Of a stretch of DNA of 64,000 nt, positions 33,084-44,332 are shown piece by piece. The position numbers and the translations under genes were made by a program. The notes below the pieces were generated by a model. The model was not told the origin of the DNA. It ran no database searches and saw only the letters and a program-made list of their open reading frames with translations. Source of the stretch: Neostapfia colusana (lineage: Eukaryota > Streptophyta > Magnoliopsida > Poales > Poaceae). The stretch is taken from positions 73,367,683-73,431,682 of the forward strand of contig JASWHV010000001.1 of assembly GCA_030760725.1 (NCBI GenBank), given 5' to 3'. The number at the start of each line of letters is the position of its first letter. Within the stretch, counting starts at the first letter, position 1.

Positions 33084-34754
33084 GCATTGGTAATAGCGCA
33101 TGGAATAAGGATCGTATTACGACAAAACTTAGGATACGGTGAGGAAACGGTATTAGGCCCACATAAGGACTATAGTAGTATAGTTACTTAAAGTGGCATG
33201 ACTAACATATTTGTTATAATTCTGAATTTTTATTATGCAACGACGAGCCTACGCTCAGTTAAGCATGGTAAGGAACGCCACCGAAAGCGGTTCAATTTTG
33301 GTTAGCTCCCCTGACGAGGAAACTGGTTCAGGGATAGGTCTCACAGCTTGGTGTGAGACGTTAATATGAAACTCTTGAACTCTTCATGTTCCTCAGTTCA
33401 TATGAAACGCTGATCCCTAGTGTGCATTAGGCAAGTAAGTGGAGACCCCATCGCGTGGTCAGTAACGCACGAGTGTGTTCGTCTGGAAATAGCCCAGGAG
33501 GACATACACAGCGCTTGCCATCGGCGTGCCCTGCAGGGCAGTAGGTGGTATCCGTTGGGTTGATAACATTCCCAACCGTGATGACCCGTTCATGATATAC
33601 TCGGGTTCCCCGTCGTGTGGTGTAAAAACGCGACCATGTACCTTGAGACGTGGCTTAACTCAAGGACGGCCGTATGGCAATGATACGGGCGTTTGTATTT
33701 ACTTTCAAATATGGAACTGCCCGAAATGAAACAACCTTTGAGTGCACCACTATTGAGTGTTCTTCTGGAGGTACTAACCATGTACTTATCCCGTGTAGTA
33801 CACGTGTGCAAGAGACCTTCTTAGTGCCATTGATTAAACGGATATGCCGGTATAATCCGGTTTAGGATTTTCTTTGGTGAGGCTACGTAGTACCGACATG
33901 ATTCTTACGGTGCATCGACACCGTACTAAACATGTAATCCTCTTCCCGATGAAGAAATGATTCATGAACTAACCTTCGACTAAAAATGGAAGTTTGAAAC
34001 AAATATTAGATACTGAACTCTTATTTTGAGCTAAGATTCAAATGAGAGAAGGTCTAGGTTTCAAAGGTTTCAAAAACAGAGTGCTCTGTTCCTGGCAGTA
34101 ATTCTTGCTGGACTGTTACAGAGCATAACTCTGAGTAGCTTTCACCAATTAAGGTGTATGATACAGTTCTGGAAAGACTTTCAAGTGCTCTACAACTTCT
34201 TGTAGACTTCCAAAGCAAAATCACACGTTAAGTCGGTGAAAAGTCCAGTTGAAGGCAAACTGTTCAGAACCAGGACAGCAGCAAAACCTCTCTGGACCTT
34301 TCGGTTTTTAAGCCATAACTGGCTGTATAAAAATTCCTAAGGAGCCTATGATACACCTTTGGAAAAGTTATGAGATATGCAACATTGTTGTAGTTCAGAG
34401 TTTGCTCAGATTCTTACTGTATCTTCATATACAACTGTGGTAAAGTAGCCACATACAAAGGAGATGCTGGCAAATTTTATCCAGAAATTATGTCAACTTT
34501 GAGCAATCATAACTGTTGATCCAGAAGTGATATGGAGGCATTTGAATACTCGTTGGAAAGATATTGAAGTTAAATTTAACTTTGGTATTCGATCTGAGTT
34601 ATGAAAGTGCTTCTAAATGGATCAAAATCTGGGTTAGGACAGAAGAGTCTATTCTGCACCACAAAGAAAACAGCTGAAGGAGCAACTAAGTGTACTCAAG
34701 AGCAAATGTGTTATACAACCAAGCTCATGACCTTGGGGTTGCTCTGCGCTGTGT
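33084..34754 (+). other. Non-coding internal region of element C
   Basis: No gag, zinc knuckle or protease motif is visible in any frame. The sequence is of mixed composition, with short ORFs only and no repeat structure I could find. It occupies the place of gag-PR and may derive from leader or unrelated filler sequence. Confidence 0.6.
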
Positions 34755-35760
34755 AGTAGGAAGAAGGACGAAACACTATGGCTTAATGTTGATTTTCGTC
34801 CGCTTAATATTGTGACAATCAAGAACAAGTTCCCGTTACCACAGATCGACATATTGTTTGATCAGATGGTCAAAGCAAAGATCTTTTCCAAGAGGGACTT
34901 AAGATAAGGGTACCATCAGATTGAGATAAGGGCTGAGGCTATTCTGAAGATAGTTTTTTGACGAGGTACGGAGTTTATGAGTACCTGTCATTTTCCTTGG
35001 CCTTACCAACACTCCAGCTCAGTTCATGTACTTAAGGAACTCGGTATTCATGCCGGAGCTGGATATGTTTGTCGTGGTCTTCATCGACAACCTACTGGTT
35101 TATTCCAAGTCGGAGGAAGCACACGAGAAGCACCTGCGTATAGTCTTGCAACGGCTGCGGGATCACAAGCTATACGTGAAATTCAGCAAGTGCGAAATTC
35201 TAGATATCACGAGTACTTTGTCTCGGGCATATCATCTCAGCGAAGGGCATCGCTGTAGACCCGAGTAATATCGCACCAGTGCTGCATTGGAAGTCCCCGC
35301 AGTCTATTAACAAGGTACGGGAAAATTCCTTGGACTCGCGGGATATTATCAGAGGTTCATTTCGAACTTCTCGTAGATTGCCAAGCCTAGGACAGAGCTG
35401 TTGAAGAAGACTACCAAAGATGTTTGGGGTCCAGCAAGTAAAGCAGCGTTCAAGGCATTAATAAAACACTTAACATCAGCATCGGTTTTGGCGCAGCCAA
35501 AGACAACAAAACCGTTCATTGTGTACTGCGATGCATCCAGCTTTAGGATAGAATGTGTGCTGATGCAGAAACCAAAGTGTGGTCGTGTGTGGATCACGGC
35601 AACTCAGGAATCATGAGTTACACTATCCGACTCATGACTGAGGACTCACTGCCGTGGTACTCGCACTCAAATGTGGAGGCACTACCTACTCGGTAACCTC
35701 GTGCATTTATACACCGACCACAAGTGCCTCAAGTACATATTCGCTTGGAAGGAATGAAAC
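34755..35760 (+). pseudogene. pol: Element C reverse transcriptase and RNase H remnant
   Basis: Scattered in three frames: NIVTIKNKFPLPQID, DQMVKAKIFSKRDLR then a stop, MFVVVFIDNLLVYSKSEE (second catalytic Asp is Asn), LQRLRDHKLYVKFSKCE, then CDASSFRIECVLMQ and YTDHKCLKYIF of RNase H. Many stops and indels make it non-functional. Confidence 0.85.
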
Positions 35761-36119
35761 AGGAGGCAGAAAAGATGGTTGGAGTTGATAAAGGATTGCG
35801 AAATAGAGATCCATTATCACTTGGCAAGGATAACGTGGGCAAATGCGGGAGTCGCAAGTCACACATTCGTAATCTAACCATCACCCATTGGAAGAGAGCA
35901 AGCCACCATTACGGATAGTTCCCCTTAGAGCTCTCTACAATTTAGTTTTCATCCCCACCATCCGTGAAGAAAAGGTGGCAGCCCAGAAACGTGATAAGGG
36001 CAAGTCACATTTGCGGAGATGTATAGAAAGTGGGGGAAACTGAAGTATTTCCGGAAAGACGGAGACGACGTCCTGTGATTACAGACAGAATCGTCGTACC
36101 CCGTAACCCGGAGTCGAGG
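35761..36119 (+). other. Deletion scar region where most of integrase should be
   Basis: About 360 bp join the RNase H remnant to the integrase C-terminus. No zinc-binding or DDE motif is recognisable, so roughly 1.2 kb relative to B is missing or erased. Confidence 0.55.
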
Positions 36120-36519
36120 GAGAAAGATTTTTGACGAGGCTCACTTGTCAAAGTTTCTATTCACCCCCAATTCGTCGGTCCATTCAAGGTTTTTGGAAAA
36201 ATGTGGATCCGTTGCATACCAGCTGGAATTACCAGCGATATTCACCAATGTGTACGATATCATCCGCATTTCTCGGCTGAGGAAGTTCCTCAAGTGTTTA
36301 ACCACCATTCAGCTGGGAAATACCGGGGAATTAAAACCAGATCTCACACCTCAGGAGGGACTGGTTCAGATCATCGACATAACGTACCGAACCACACGCG
36401 ACCATACGTTATGGTTCTATAAAGTTTTATGGAGTGATCACTCCAAGGCTGAAGCGACATGGGAGAGCGAAGGATTTTTCGTGCAACTATCCCAACCTTT
36501 GACGTCGCACGTTAGTTAA
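36120..36519 (+). pseudogene. pol: Element C integrase C-terminus with chromodomain-like tail
   Basis: It reads GSVAYQLELPAIFTNVYDI (compare GEVAYQLELP...LSDVHDVFHVSQLKKCL of A and B), then the tail FYKVLWSDHSKAEATWESE and a stop at 36519. It is followed by the shared 'ctcgggacgagattcttttaag' block and the polypurine tract. Confidence 0.85.
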
Positions 36520-36575
36520 TTTTCCACCATCCTTCATCTCATTTTTACCTTGTAATCTCGGGACGAGATTCTTTT

Positions 36576-36588
36576 AAGGGGGGAGGAT
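36576..36588 (+). promoter_or_regulatory. Polypurine tract of element C
   Basis: AAGGGGGGAGGAT directly precedes the C 3' LTR at 36589. Confidence 0.85.
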
Positions 36589-37354
36589 TGTAAAGGTCCC
36601 AAAATATGCATACAAAGAAACTCTTGTTTGCACAAAGTTGGTTTCACATGTATGGAAAATGGGACTTGTTAAAAACTTTTTCCACATGTGATAATACACA
36701 TGAGAGCTTTCTTCACACAAGTTCAAATATTTATTTGAAGACTTGGAACCCAAGTGGGATCTAAAACCAAGTTGGGAAGTTTCCCATAAGTGTGAGGAAG
36801 CCAAAGTCAAAATTTGAGAACAAATTGTTCCATTCAAAAATGCAAATGAGAGTAACACAAGGGTTCTCAAACTGCTGTATAAAAAACCTCATATGCAGCA
36901 GCCAAATCAAAGATCAAAGTTCATATTTGAATTCCTGAGGTCCAAATTAGGGGGTAGACAAAGTCTCATGAATTTTTGAAGATGTTTGCTATCCATTTTT
37001 CCAAATGGACTTAAATTGACAAAGAATTCAAATACACATTTGAATTTGGATGAAATTTGCCCAACTCTCCAAATGCAACTCAATTTGCAACTTCAAACAT
37101 TTGGATGGATTAATTGCCAAATTGTGGAGATATTTGAGAGCTGTTGAGAGGGGATAAGGGGGAAAGTGGGACCCACTCATCATATGCCCAAAAGATCTTC
37201 AGTCTTTAGTCTGCAGTACTCGGTCTTCAGTTTTCCACTCAAAGCAACCGAGGCTCTCCCGGGCGACACCGAGCTCTCCCGGTCGACACCGAGCAGCCCC
37301 GAGCCACCACCTTCTTCACCGGTTGGCGCCTGGCGAGCTGCTTCCTTCTTCTTA
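36589..37354 (+). repeat. 3' LTR of element C, first part
   Basis: It matches 28366-29130 and carries TATAAAAAA near 36878. It ends with TCTTA, the left duplication of element D. Confidence 0.92.
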
Positions 37355-40300
37355 TGTAACACCCCAAAATTTTGATTCAAAACCCTAAATCATGTTAAGA
37401 GGGGGATTTAAAATTTTTTGGATGTGTTGCATGTTTTGCAAAAATTCAAATTCAAACTGGAATTCAAATTAAACTCAAATCAGAAAAGAAATAGAAAAAG
37501 AAAAAGAGAAAACAGAAAAAAACCGGCCAGTGAGCCGAAACCCACCAGCCGGCCCAGCCAGCGCCCGCGCCAGCCCGCAGCCGCGCGCGCTGCTGCCTCA
37601 CACTGACAGGTGGGGCCCACCCGATCGTCGTCTACCTTGCGCCAGCGCCGGACTCCCTCGCGCCCGAATCAAAACCGATCGGGATTTCGGCGTATCCCCG
37701 CTGAATTCTGTTCGTAGGCGACGCGGACATAATCTATACCACCCCGCCGCCTTCCCCCGTCTATAAAAACCCCGGCCTCGTTCTGTTTTTCCCACGCGAT
37801 CGCCGATTTTTCTTCCGGTGAGAACCGAGACTTCTCCGGCGAATTCTGGCTGATCTAAGCTCGGAAATTCCGATCTAACTCGCTGGTCTTGATCCACCGC
37901 CTCCGGGGAACCTTGCAGGTGCAGAAAACTCGGTGACTTGCGGTGTAAACCCAGCGCCGACGAGCTTCGCCGTGGTTTCGTCTCGGACCTCGTCGCCGAT
38001 CACTTTCCAGGACCTCCGAGCTCAAGAAAACCACCGAGGTGAGATCCCCGACCTCCCCTCTACCGATCTATACCATAAAATCACAGTTCTAGGAAGAATT
38101 CCTGAAGATCCGAAAGTTTCCGGCGAGATCGCCGCTTCCCGCCGCCGTGCGCCGCCAGCAGCGCCGCCCGCGCTCGATCAGAGCGACGTGGCCGCTTGTG
38201 CGCTGTTTATTTTAAATCGCACGATAGGGTTTAAATCCCCGCGTACCGGTTCGATGTTATAATCTCGGCCGTCGGTTTAAAATCGGACGGTCCACATCAG
38301 CCCTGCGTTATAAAGACTGGAAATCTTACGTGCTACCCCCTGGGGTTCTCAGGAAATAAGAGCTAGCCCCGGAAACTTCTGATCTAGCCCCTGGAACTCC
38401 AGAAAATCATGTAAATTCATTTAAAAATCAGTTTTGGCCCCTGGACTTAATGAAAATTAGGAAAAACACCTCTGATAAGTGCAGCTAGACCCCTGGAAAT
38501 TCTGAAAATAATATTATAGACCCTGTAATGGGGTGAGTTTACCTTTTTAGCCATGTTTAGTAATTAACTTAGGAAATTGAAAATGTGGCTAGTGTTTAAA
38601 AATTAAAAAGTGGGACAAACATATTGTCAAATTTTAATTAAAGACTTTCTCAGTGTTTAGGAAACTTTGGAGTGAAATAAAAACATATTTTGGGCTGAAT
38701 TGAATCTGTTTAATTTATTATTCACATTTAGGGACACATTTTTAAGTAAAGAATAGTTATAGGAAATAGGGAAAATAATTGTGAAATAGATTACATCAGA
38801 GGCAAAGGTCAAAATATGTTATTAAATTATTTAGGACCAGAACCTATTCTGTTTAGATGATGTGTCTTACTATTTTCATAATAAAGTACACATTTATGCA
38901 TAGGAAAATAAATCTGAAAATATAGCAACTAGTAAATGATAAATGGAGTTTCTAAAATCCAAAGAATTCAGTTTAGGGTTGGTAGAAATTCTGAAGACAC
39001 ATATGGAGAAGAAAAATACCCTTCATGCACACTTGGTAGCTAAAAGGTGTATCAATTGAATATAATGAATTTATTTAAATTGGAAACTCATATATTATAT
39101 ACAAACATAAATATGAATACAAAAGTAGAAATCATATGCACATGTTTAAAAGTGCATGGAAGCCAAAATCAACACACATAGAGTAACCACAACACATAGA
39201 AATGAGAATGACTTTCATAAATATGAATGTGTGGTTTGTATGAAATGGAAGAGTGAACCATGTCTTATGGATTGTTGTTTTTCTTTTGCTATGTGTGATG
39301 GTATGATGTAGAACCTGCTCAAGAGCAAGTTATTCCTTTCCAAGATCAGGACTACCTATTTCAAGAGCAGCAGGAAGGAGGCAAGTGTCCTTGACAACTT
39401 TGATCCTATGCTAGGATGTGTAGATAGAATTATTTGCATTGTCAAATGAAATATGAAACCCATGCTAGGAAGTTTCCCTAGAATTGCATTACCTTGTTTC
39501 CTTGTAGCTTGGGTTGGGATTTATTTTATCATGTCATTTATTATTATGCATATGCTTAGCCATGCTTAGAATGGGATAATAGGGATATGAGATCATCAGT
39601 TTATTTTACCATACTCCTGAATGAGGTATTGTGAGTTATGTAGAGGTAGGGATCAAGGCAAGTTGGATGTTTTGGTTGTGTGCTGGGTGCACGAGACTCG
39701 GGTTTGTGTTTAGTACTTGCCTGGATCCTAAGGACCGGTTCATGGAGCATGTAACCTGGCTTTACAGTGCCAAACACATGCTGAGATGGTGTATCCCCGG
39801 CGTAGTATGGGTGTGTTGGATGGTGCGGGGAATAGGTGAAAGCTGGACTACCATATGAACCGCAAGGCTCAAGAGGGGCCACTGCAGCAGGGTTGGAGCC
39901 TCTTGTATGCTGTTAGGGGTGAAACCTCAGTGGGCCCATGCTCGTCGGGAATCCCTTTGTAAAGGCTTCGTAGTGATCTCCTGGCTACACACCTGGGAAG
40001 TGTGAATGTGGTTCGTAACCACTGGCATAATGGAGGTTCTTTTAGTCCACACGGCAACGGGGGATGAAATCACTACATGTGGGTACAGTGGTGCAAACTC
40101 TGCAGAGTCAAAACTGTCATGACAGCCGTGCTCACGGTCAAGAGCGGCTTGGACTTATTCATGATTAGAGGATTGATGGTTTTGGAAGTTGTGGATGTTA
40201 AGCGGGGAGCTTAACATTGGAAATGATGTTATGGTTATTGGTTATGATGATGGGTTGGGAGATTGGGACCATTTCACCTGTGTAGTAATGTAGGTGCTTA

Positions 40301-40760
40301 ATAAGCTAAGGTGATAGGTATTAATTGCGTAGTGCTTTAACCATGAGTTCAACCTCTCCTTGTTCTAGCCATGCATGATATAATTTTCCCACACTTGCTG
40401 AGTACCATTGGTACTCAACCTTACATATTTTGTTGGTTTATATTGCTGCTCAGGTCAAGATAATGACGTGGTGTATAATGACCAAGACTTTGGACCCAAA
40501 GAAGGTTTCTAGGTTCATGGAGACCCCCGGACAACGCCTCTGATGGAGCCCCCAAGAATAATATTCCGCTGCTAGTTTATTTACTTGTGATGAACGTATT
40601 ATTGTCCATTGAGACATTTGCGATGTAAGACTTATTTATATTTGACACCTGGCTTGTAATAAATGATGCTTCACTATTTGTCATCACATGTATGAGAAAA
40701 TGATCCTGGCATACATGTGATATTCACTTGGTTGTTTCTTCGGAAAAACCGGGTGTGACA
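37355..40760 (+). repeat. 5' LTR of element D (3,406 bp)
   Basis: It is homologous over its whole length to the B LTR. TATA box 37761-37770, candidate exons 39312-39380 and 40454-40512, hairpin 40399-40417, AATAAA 40658-40663. Confidence 0.94.
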
Positions 40761-40764
40761 GAGG

Positions 40765-40777
40765 TGGTATCAGAGCC
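40765..40777 (+). promoter_or_regulatory. Primer binding site of element D (tRNA-iMet)
   Basis: TGGTATCAGAGCC lies 4 nt after the LTR. Confidence 0.92.
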
Positions 40778-40979
40778 AAGGTTGCCCGTAGGAACGTGGA
40801 CCTAGGTAGAAATGGACGTATTTAAGGGCCCTATTTTCTTAAAACTATTTTTCAAAGGTGTGGATTGAAAAGTGTTATTTAAATGAGTCATTTTCTTCAT
40901 CTTACCCCAACTTTCATTCAAAATAGGATTTTTGGTTTAAGAGTTTATCTAACCTAAGTTTAAATTCTCTTTGTTTTAG

Positions 40980-41759
40980 ATGGTTTGCATGATTCGTACC
41001 GCTCGCAAGTCCACAGGAGGGAGAGTTCCCGTAGTTGCCCTTGCCGAGAGAGAGGAGAGTCGTCCGATGACGTACCTTTCCTACGGATTGGCAGTAGGAG
41101 GCTTATTGCGCCGACTTCGGCGTATGCTCGAAGCCGCCGGCAAGACGGGCAAGCTAATCATCCACTATAACTCCACCAGGACCATCCGTGAGAAGAGGGA
41201 AGAATGGAGTTCGGAGATGAGGATTATACACGAAAATCAGCTGCTTAAGATCCACCACTCTCCAGCTTGTCAAGCAACACAGGTCGATGCGGAGAAAGAT
41301 GTCACCTGGGAGGCCATCACCTGCCAGAGTCACATCTATCGTCGCCACTTGGACAAAACTGAGTACATGTATGTCCTCCAACGTGAGAGTGGTACCACGG
41401 AGTACAAGTACCCGCCAGTGCAGCAAGGGACTTCCCATGAGCACATGGACTTGTGCTTGGAGGATGCTGCTGTGCTCAGCACTCGACTGCAGGAGTGTCA
41501 ACAAGAGCTTCAGGACGTCCGGGACACCCTGAAGGAAACGGAGGCGTTGCTGCGAGCCTGCTTAAAGGCGAGAGAAAGAGGAGATGGGAATGAAATGTGT
41601 GTCACCGTGAATGATACATGGACTCCTGACTCCCCGGATCGCCGAGCGATCAGGCGTCGTCACACTTCTCCACCAGCAGCCTCCCCACCCAAAGCAGAGT
41701 CAGAAGGAAGCCGAAATGATGAGGAAGATCCCGAGGAGCCAGCTCAAGAAAACGAGTAG
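40980..41759 (+). CDS. Pre-gag ORF with histone H3-tail-like N-terminus (intact, 259 aa)
   Basis: Intact copy of the extra ORF of this family. T7-A-R-K-S-T-G-G14 and P17 have the same residue numbers as in histone H3 counted from Met, so K10 here corresponds to H3 Lys9. Residue 3 is Cys, where B keeps the H3-like Arg. Basic stretch LLRRLRRMLEAAGKTG is about residues 41-56. A coiled-coil-like heptad region (LSTRLQECQQELQDVRDTLK) runs through about 165-200. The C-terminus has SPDRRAIRRRHTSPP and ends acidic (EEDPEEPAQENE). There is no signal peptide or membrane segment. It sits between primer site and gag, with the start codon right after 'tttgttttag'. The function is unknown. Chromatin targeting or interaction with histone-tail readers is inference from the motif. 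Confidence 0.75.
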   Translation: MVCMIRTARKSTGGRVPVVALAEREESRPMTYLSYGLAVGGLLRRLRRMLEAAGKTGKLIIHYNSTRTIREKREEWSSEMRIIHENQLLKIHHSPACQATQVDAEKDVTWEAITCQSHIYRRHLDKTEYMYVLQRESGTTEYKYPPVQQGTSHEHMDLCLEDAAVLSTRLQECQQELQDVRDTLKETEALLRACLKARERGDGNEMCVTVNDTWTPDSPDRRAIRRRHTSPPAASPPKAESEGSRNDEEDPEEPAQENE

Positions 41760-42064
41760 TGTAGAGTCCTTCCCTTAGTTAGCAAGATGTCGAATAGTCG
41801 AGTCGTTAAGTTAAGTTAATGGTGCGTTAATGCTTGGTGTGTGACGTGAGTTGTGGAAGCCATGAGCAATTGTCCACAGCCTCGTCTTTAGATTGTTTTG
41901 CTTTGGTGTGTGAACCCACATGAAATAATATTACATTCATTTTTGTGTGAGAAATGAACCCTCAGAAAAGTATAACAAAGCCTCAACACTTCAAAAGTAC
42001 AAACAAATGAAAGTAGTAAGATGATACTAAATGCTTTCAAATTAACATTGGTTGATTCTGCCGG

Positions 42065-43585
42065 ATGGCCGGAAGAGGAAAAGGACGTGCTGCCAACCCC
42101 GCCAACAACAACGATGAGGCATGCAACCCTCATCTTTCTGGAGGCCAGGACAGGGGTGGTCGCCGTGAAGAAGTTGATCCTCTCCACCAAATGCTGGAGA
42201 ATCAAAATCAGCTCATCCAGAACTTGACTCAAGTGGTGGCCAACTTGCATCAAGTTCCACCTCCACAAGCTGCACCACGCCAACAAAGGTTGAGTGAGTT
42301 TCTAGGAACTCAACCTCCAAAGTTTGCAAGTGCTGCTGAACCTCTGGAGGCAGATGATTGGCTGAAGACCATTGAAAGTAAGATGAGGATCATACAGTGC
42401 CAAGGGTATGAGAGGGTGCTGTTTGCCTCTCATCAATTGCATGGACCTGCTGCTGATTGGTGGACCACCTATGTGGCCGCCCATCATGACCCTGAGAACA
42501 TCACTTGGGAAGAGTTCAAGCGTAGCTTCCGCAACCATTACATCCCAAGAGGTGAACTCAAAAACAAGAGGAAGGAGTTTTTGGGACTGTAGCAGGGAAA
42601 CATGACGGTGAGGGAATACCTCACTAAATTTACTCAACTATCCCGTTATGCCCCACGGGACATAGAGACTGACGAGCAGAAACAGGATTGTTTTGTGGAG
42701 GGACTTACCGCAGAAATGTAGTGTGCAATGTCCTCAAATGAGTATGAAAGCTTCCAAAAGATGGTGGACAGAGCGTTTGTGGTGGAAAGGAAACTAAAGG
42801 CCTTGGAAAATGAGAATAAGAGGAAGGACGGTTGGTCACATCAAGCCTCGGGAAGCAACACTCGCCCCCGTATGATGCAGCAACCTACGGGGCCGACGAG
42901 CCGTGCTGCGGTACCCTACTCAGCACCAAGAGGGTACAACCCGAACTACAGGCCTCCGGCAGAACCAGCACAGCCACCACGTCAGTTTGTACAGCAGCCT
43001 CGCCCTGCATATCCACCTCGACCAGCAGTGCAAGGACCCCCGAACCAACCCCAAGATAACAAAGGCCAAGCACCTAAGGTTGGGGTGCAATGTTTTAGCT
43101 GTGGTGAAGTGGGGCACTATGCCCATAAGTGCCCAAAGAAGAAGCCCGCGCAGCCACAACAGCAGAATGTAATGAGAGGACGGGTGAACCACGTCACTAT
43201 GGAGGAAGCACAAGATGCACCCGACGTGGTAGTTGGTAAGTTTCCTGCCAATTTACACCTTGCAACCCTGCTGTTTGGTTCTGGTGCCACCCACTCATTT
43301 ATTGCTCAAGGGTTTGTTAAGAAGTATGACCTAGCAACAACACAAATGAACCATATGCTAGCCATAAACTCTCCAGGTGGAGAAATAAGGACAAGACAAG
43401 TGTGTCCCAAGGTGAATCTAGACATCAATGGGGTAGTGTTTACTGCTAACCTCATAGTGATAGATTCCCAAGGGATCGATATTATTTTGGGCATAGATTG
43501 GTTGACCAAACATAAGGGAATCATTCATTGTTTGACCAGAACGGTGGAACTAACTCACCCTGGGAAGTGTGAATGTGGTTCGTAA
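42065..43585 (+). pseudogene. gag: Element D gag and protease N-terminus, broken
   Basis: Same frame as B gag (MAGRGKGRAA), with TAG at 42590-42592 and 42719-42721, both at CAG codons of B. The zinc knuckle CFSCGEVGHYAHKC is intact. The protease motif reads LLFGSGATHSF, so the catalytic Asp is Gly (43277-43279). The frame runs across the deletion junction at about 43560 and ends a few codons into LTR sequence. Confidence 0.92.
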
Positions 43586-44327
43586 CCACTGGCACAATGG
43601 AGGTTCTTTTAGTCCACCTGGCAACGGGGGATGAAATCACTACATGTGGGTACAATGGTGCAAACTCTGTAGAGTCAAAACTGTCATGACAGCCGTGCTC
43701 ACGGTCAAGAGCGGCTTGGACTTATTCATGATTAGAGGATTGATGGTTTTGGAAGTTGTGGATGTTAAGCGGGGAGATTGACATTGGAAATGATGTTATG
43801 GTTATTGGTTATGATGATGGGTTGGGAGATTGGGACCATTTCACCTGTGTAGTAATGTAGGTGCTTAATAAGCTAAGGTGATAGGTATTAATTGCGTAGT
43901 GCTTTAACCATGAGTTCAACCTCTCCTTGTTCTAGCCATGCATGATATAATTTTCCCACACTTCCTGAGTACAATTGGTACTCAACCTTGCATATTTTGT
44001 TGGTTTATATTGCTGCTCAGGTCAAGATAATGAGGTGGTGTATAATGACCAAGACTTTGGACCCGAAGAAGGTTTCTAGGTTCATGGAGACCCCCGGGCA
44101 ACGACTGTGATGGAGCCCTCAAGAATAATATTCCGCTGCTAGTTTATTTACTTGTGATGAACGTATTATTGTCCTTTGAGACATTTGCGATGTAAGACTT
44201 ATTTATATTCGACACCTGGCTTGTAATAAATGATGTTTCACTATTTGTCATCACATGTATGAGAAAATGATCCTGGCATACATGTGATATTCACTTGGTT
44301 GTTTCTTCGAAAAAACCGGGTGTGACA
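43560..44327 (+). repeat. 3' LTR remnant of element D
   Basis: It matches the last about 770 bp of the D 5' LTR (from 39989). It includes a hairpin with one mismatch, the candidate terminal exon (44021-44079) and the GTGTGACA end. Confidence 0.93.
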
Positions 44328-44332
44328 TCTTA

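Larger units (their letters stand above)
37355..44327 (+). mobile_element. Element D: B-family gypsy element with internal deletion
   Basis: 5' LTR 37355-40760, primer site, intact pre-gag ORF, gag-protease up to about 43559, then a direct jump into the LTR interior (43560-44327). Duplication TCTTA lies at 37350-37354 and 44328-44332. RT, RNase H, integrase, polypurine tract and the first 2.6 kb of the 3' LTR are gone. The junction shows short homology: CACC occurs at both parental breakpoints (B 14361 region; LTR 39988 region). Confidence 0.94.

Noticed and set aside
33084..34754. A captured host gene inside element C
   Set aside because: No frame longer than about 70 codons with recognisable motif, splice structure or conservation could be supported.
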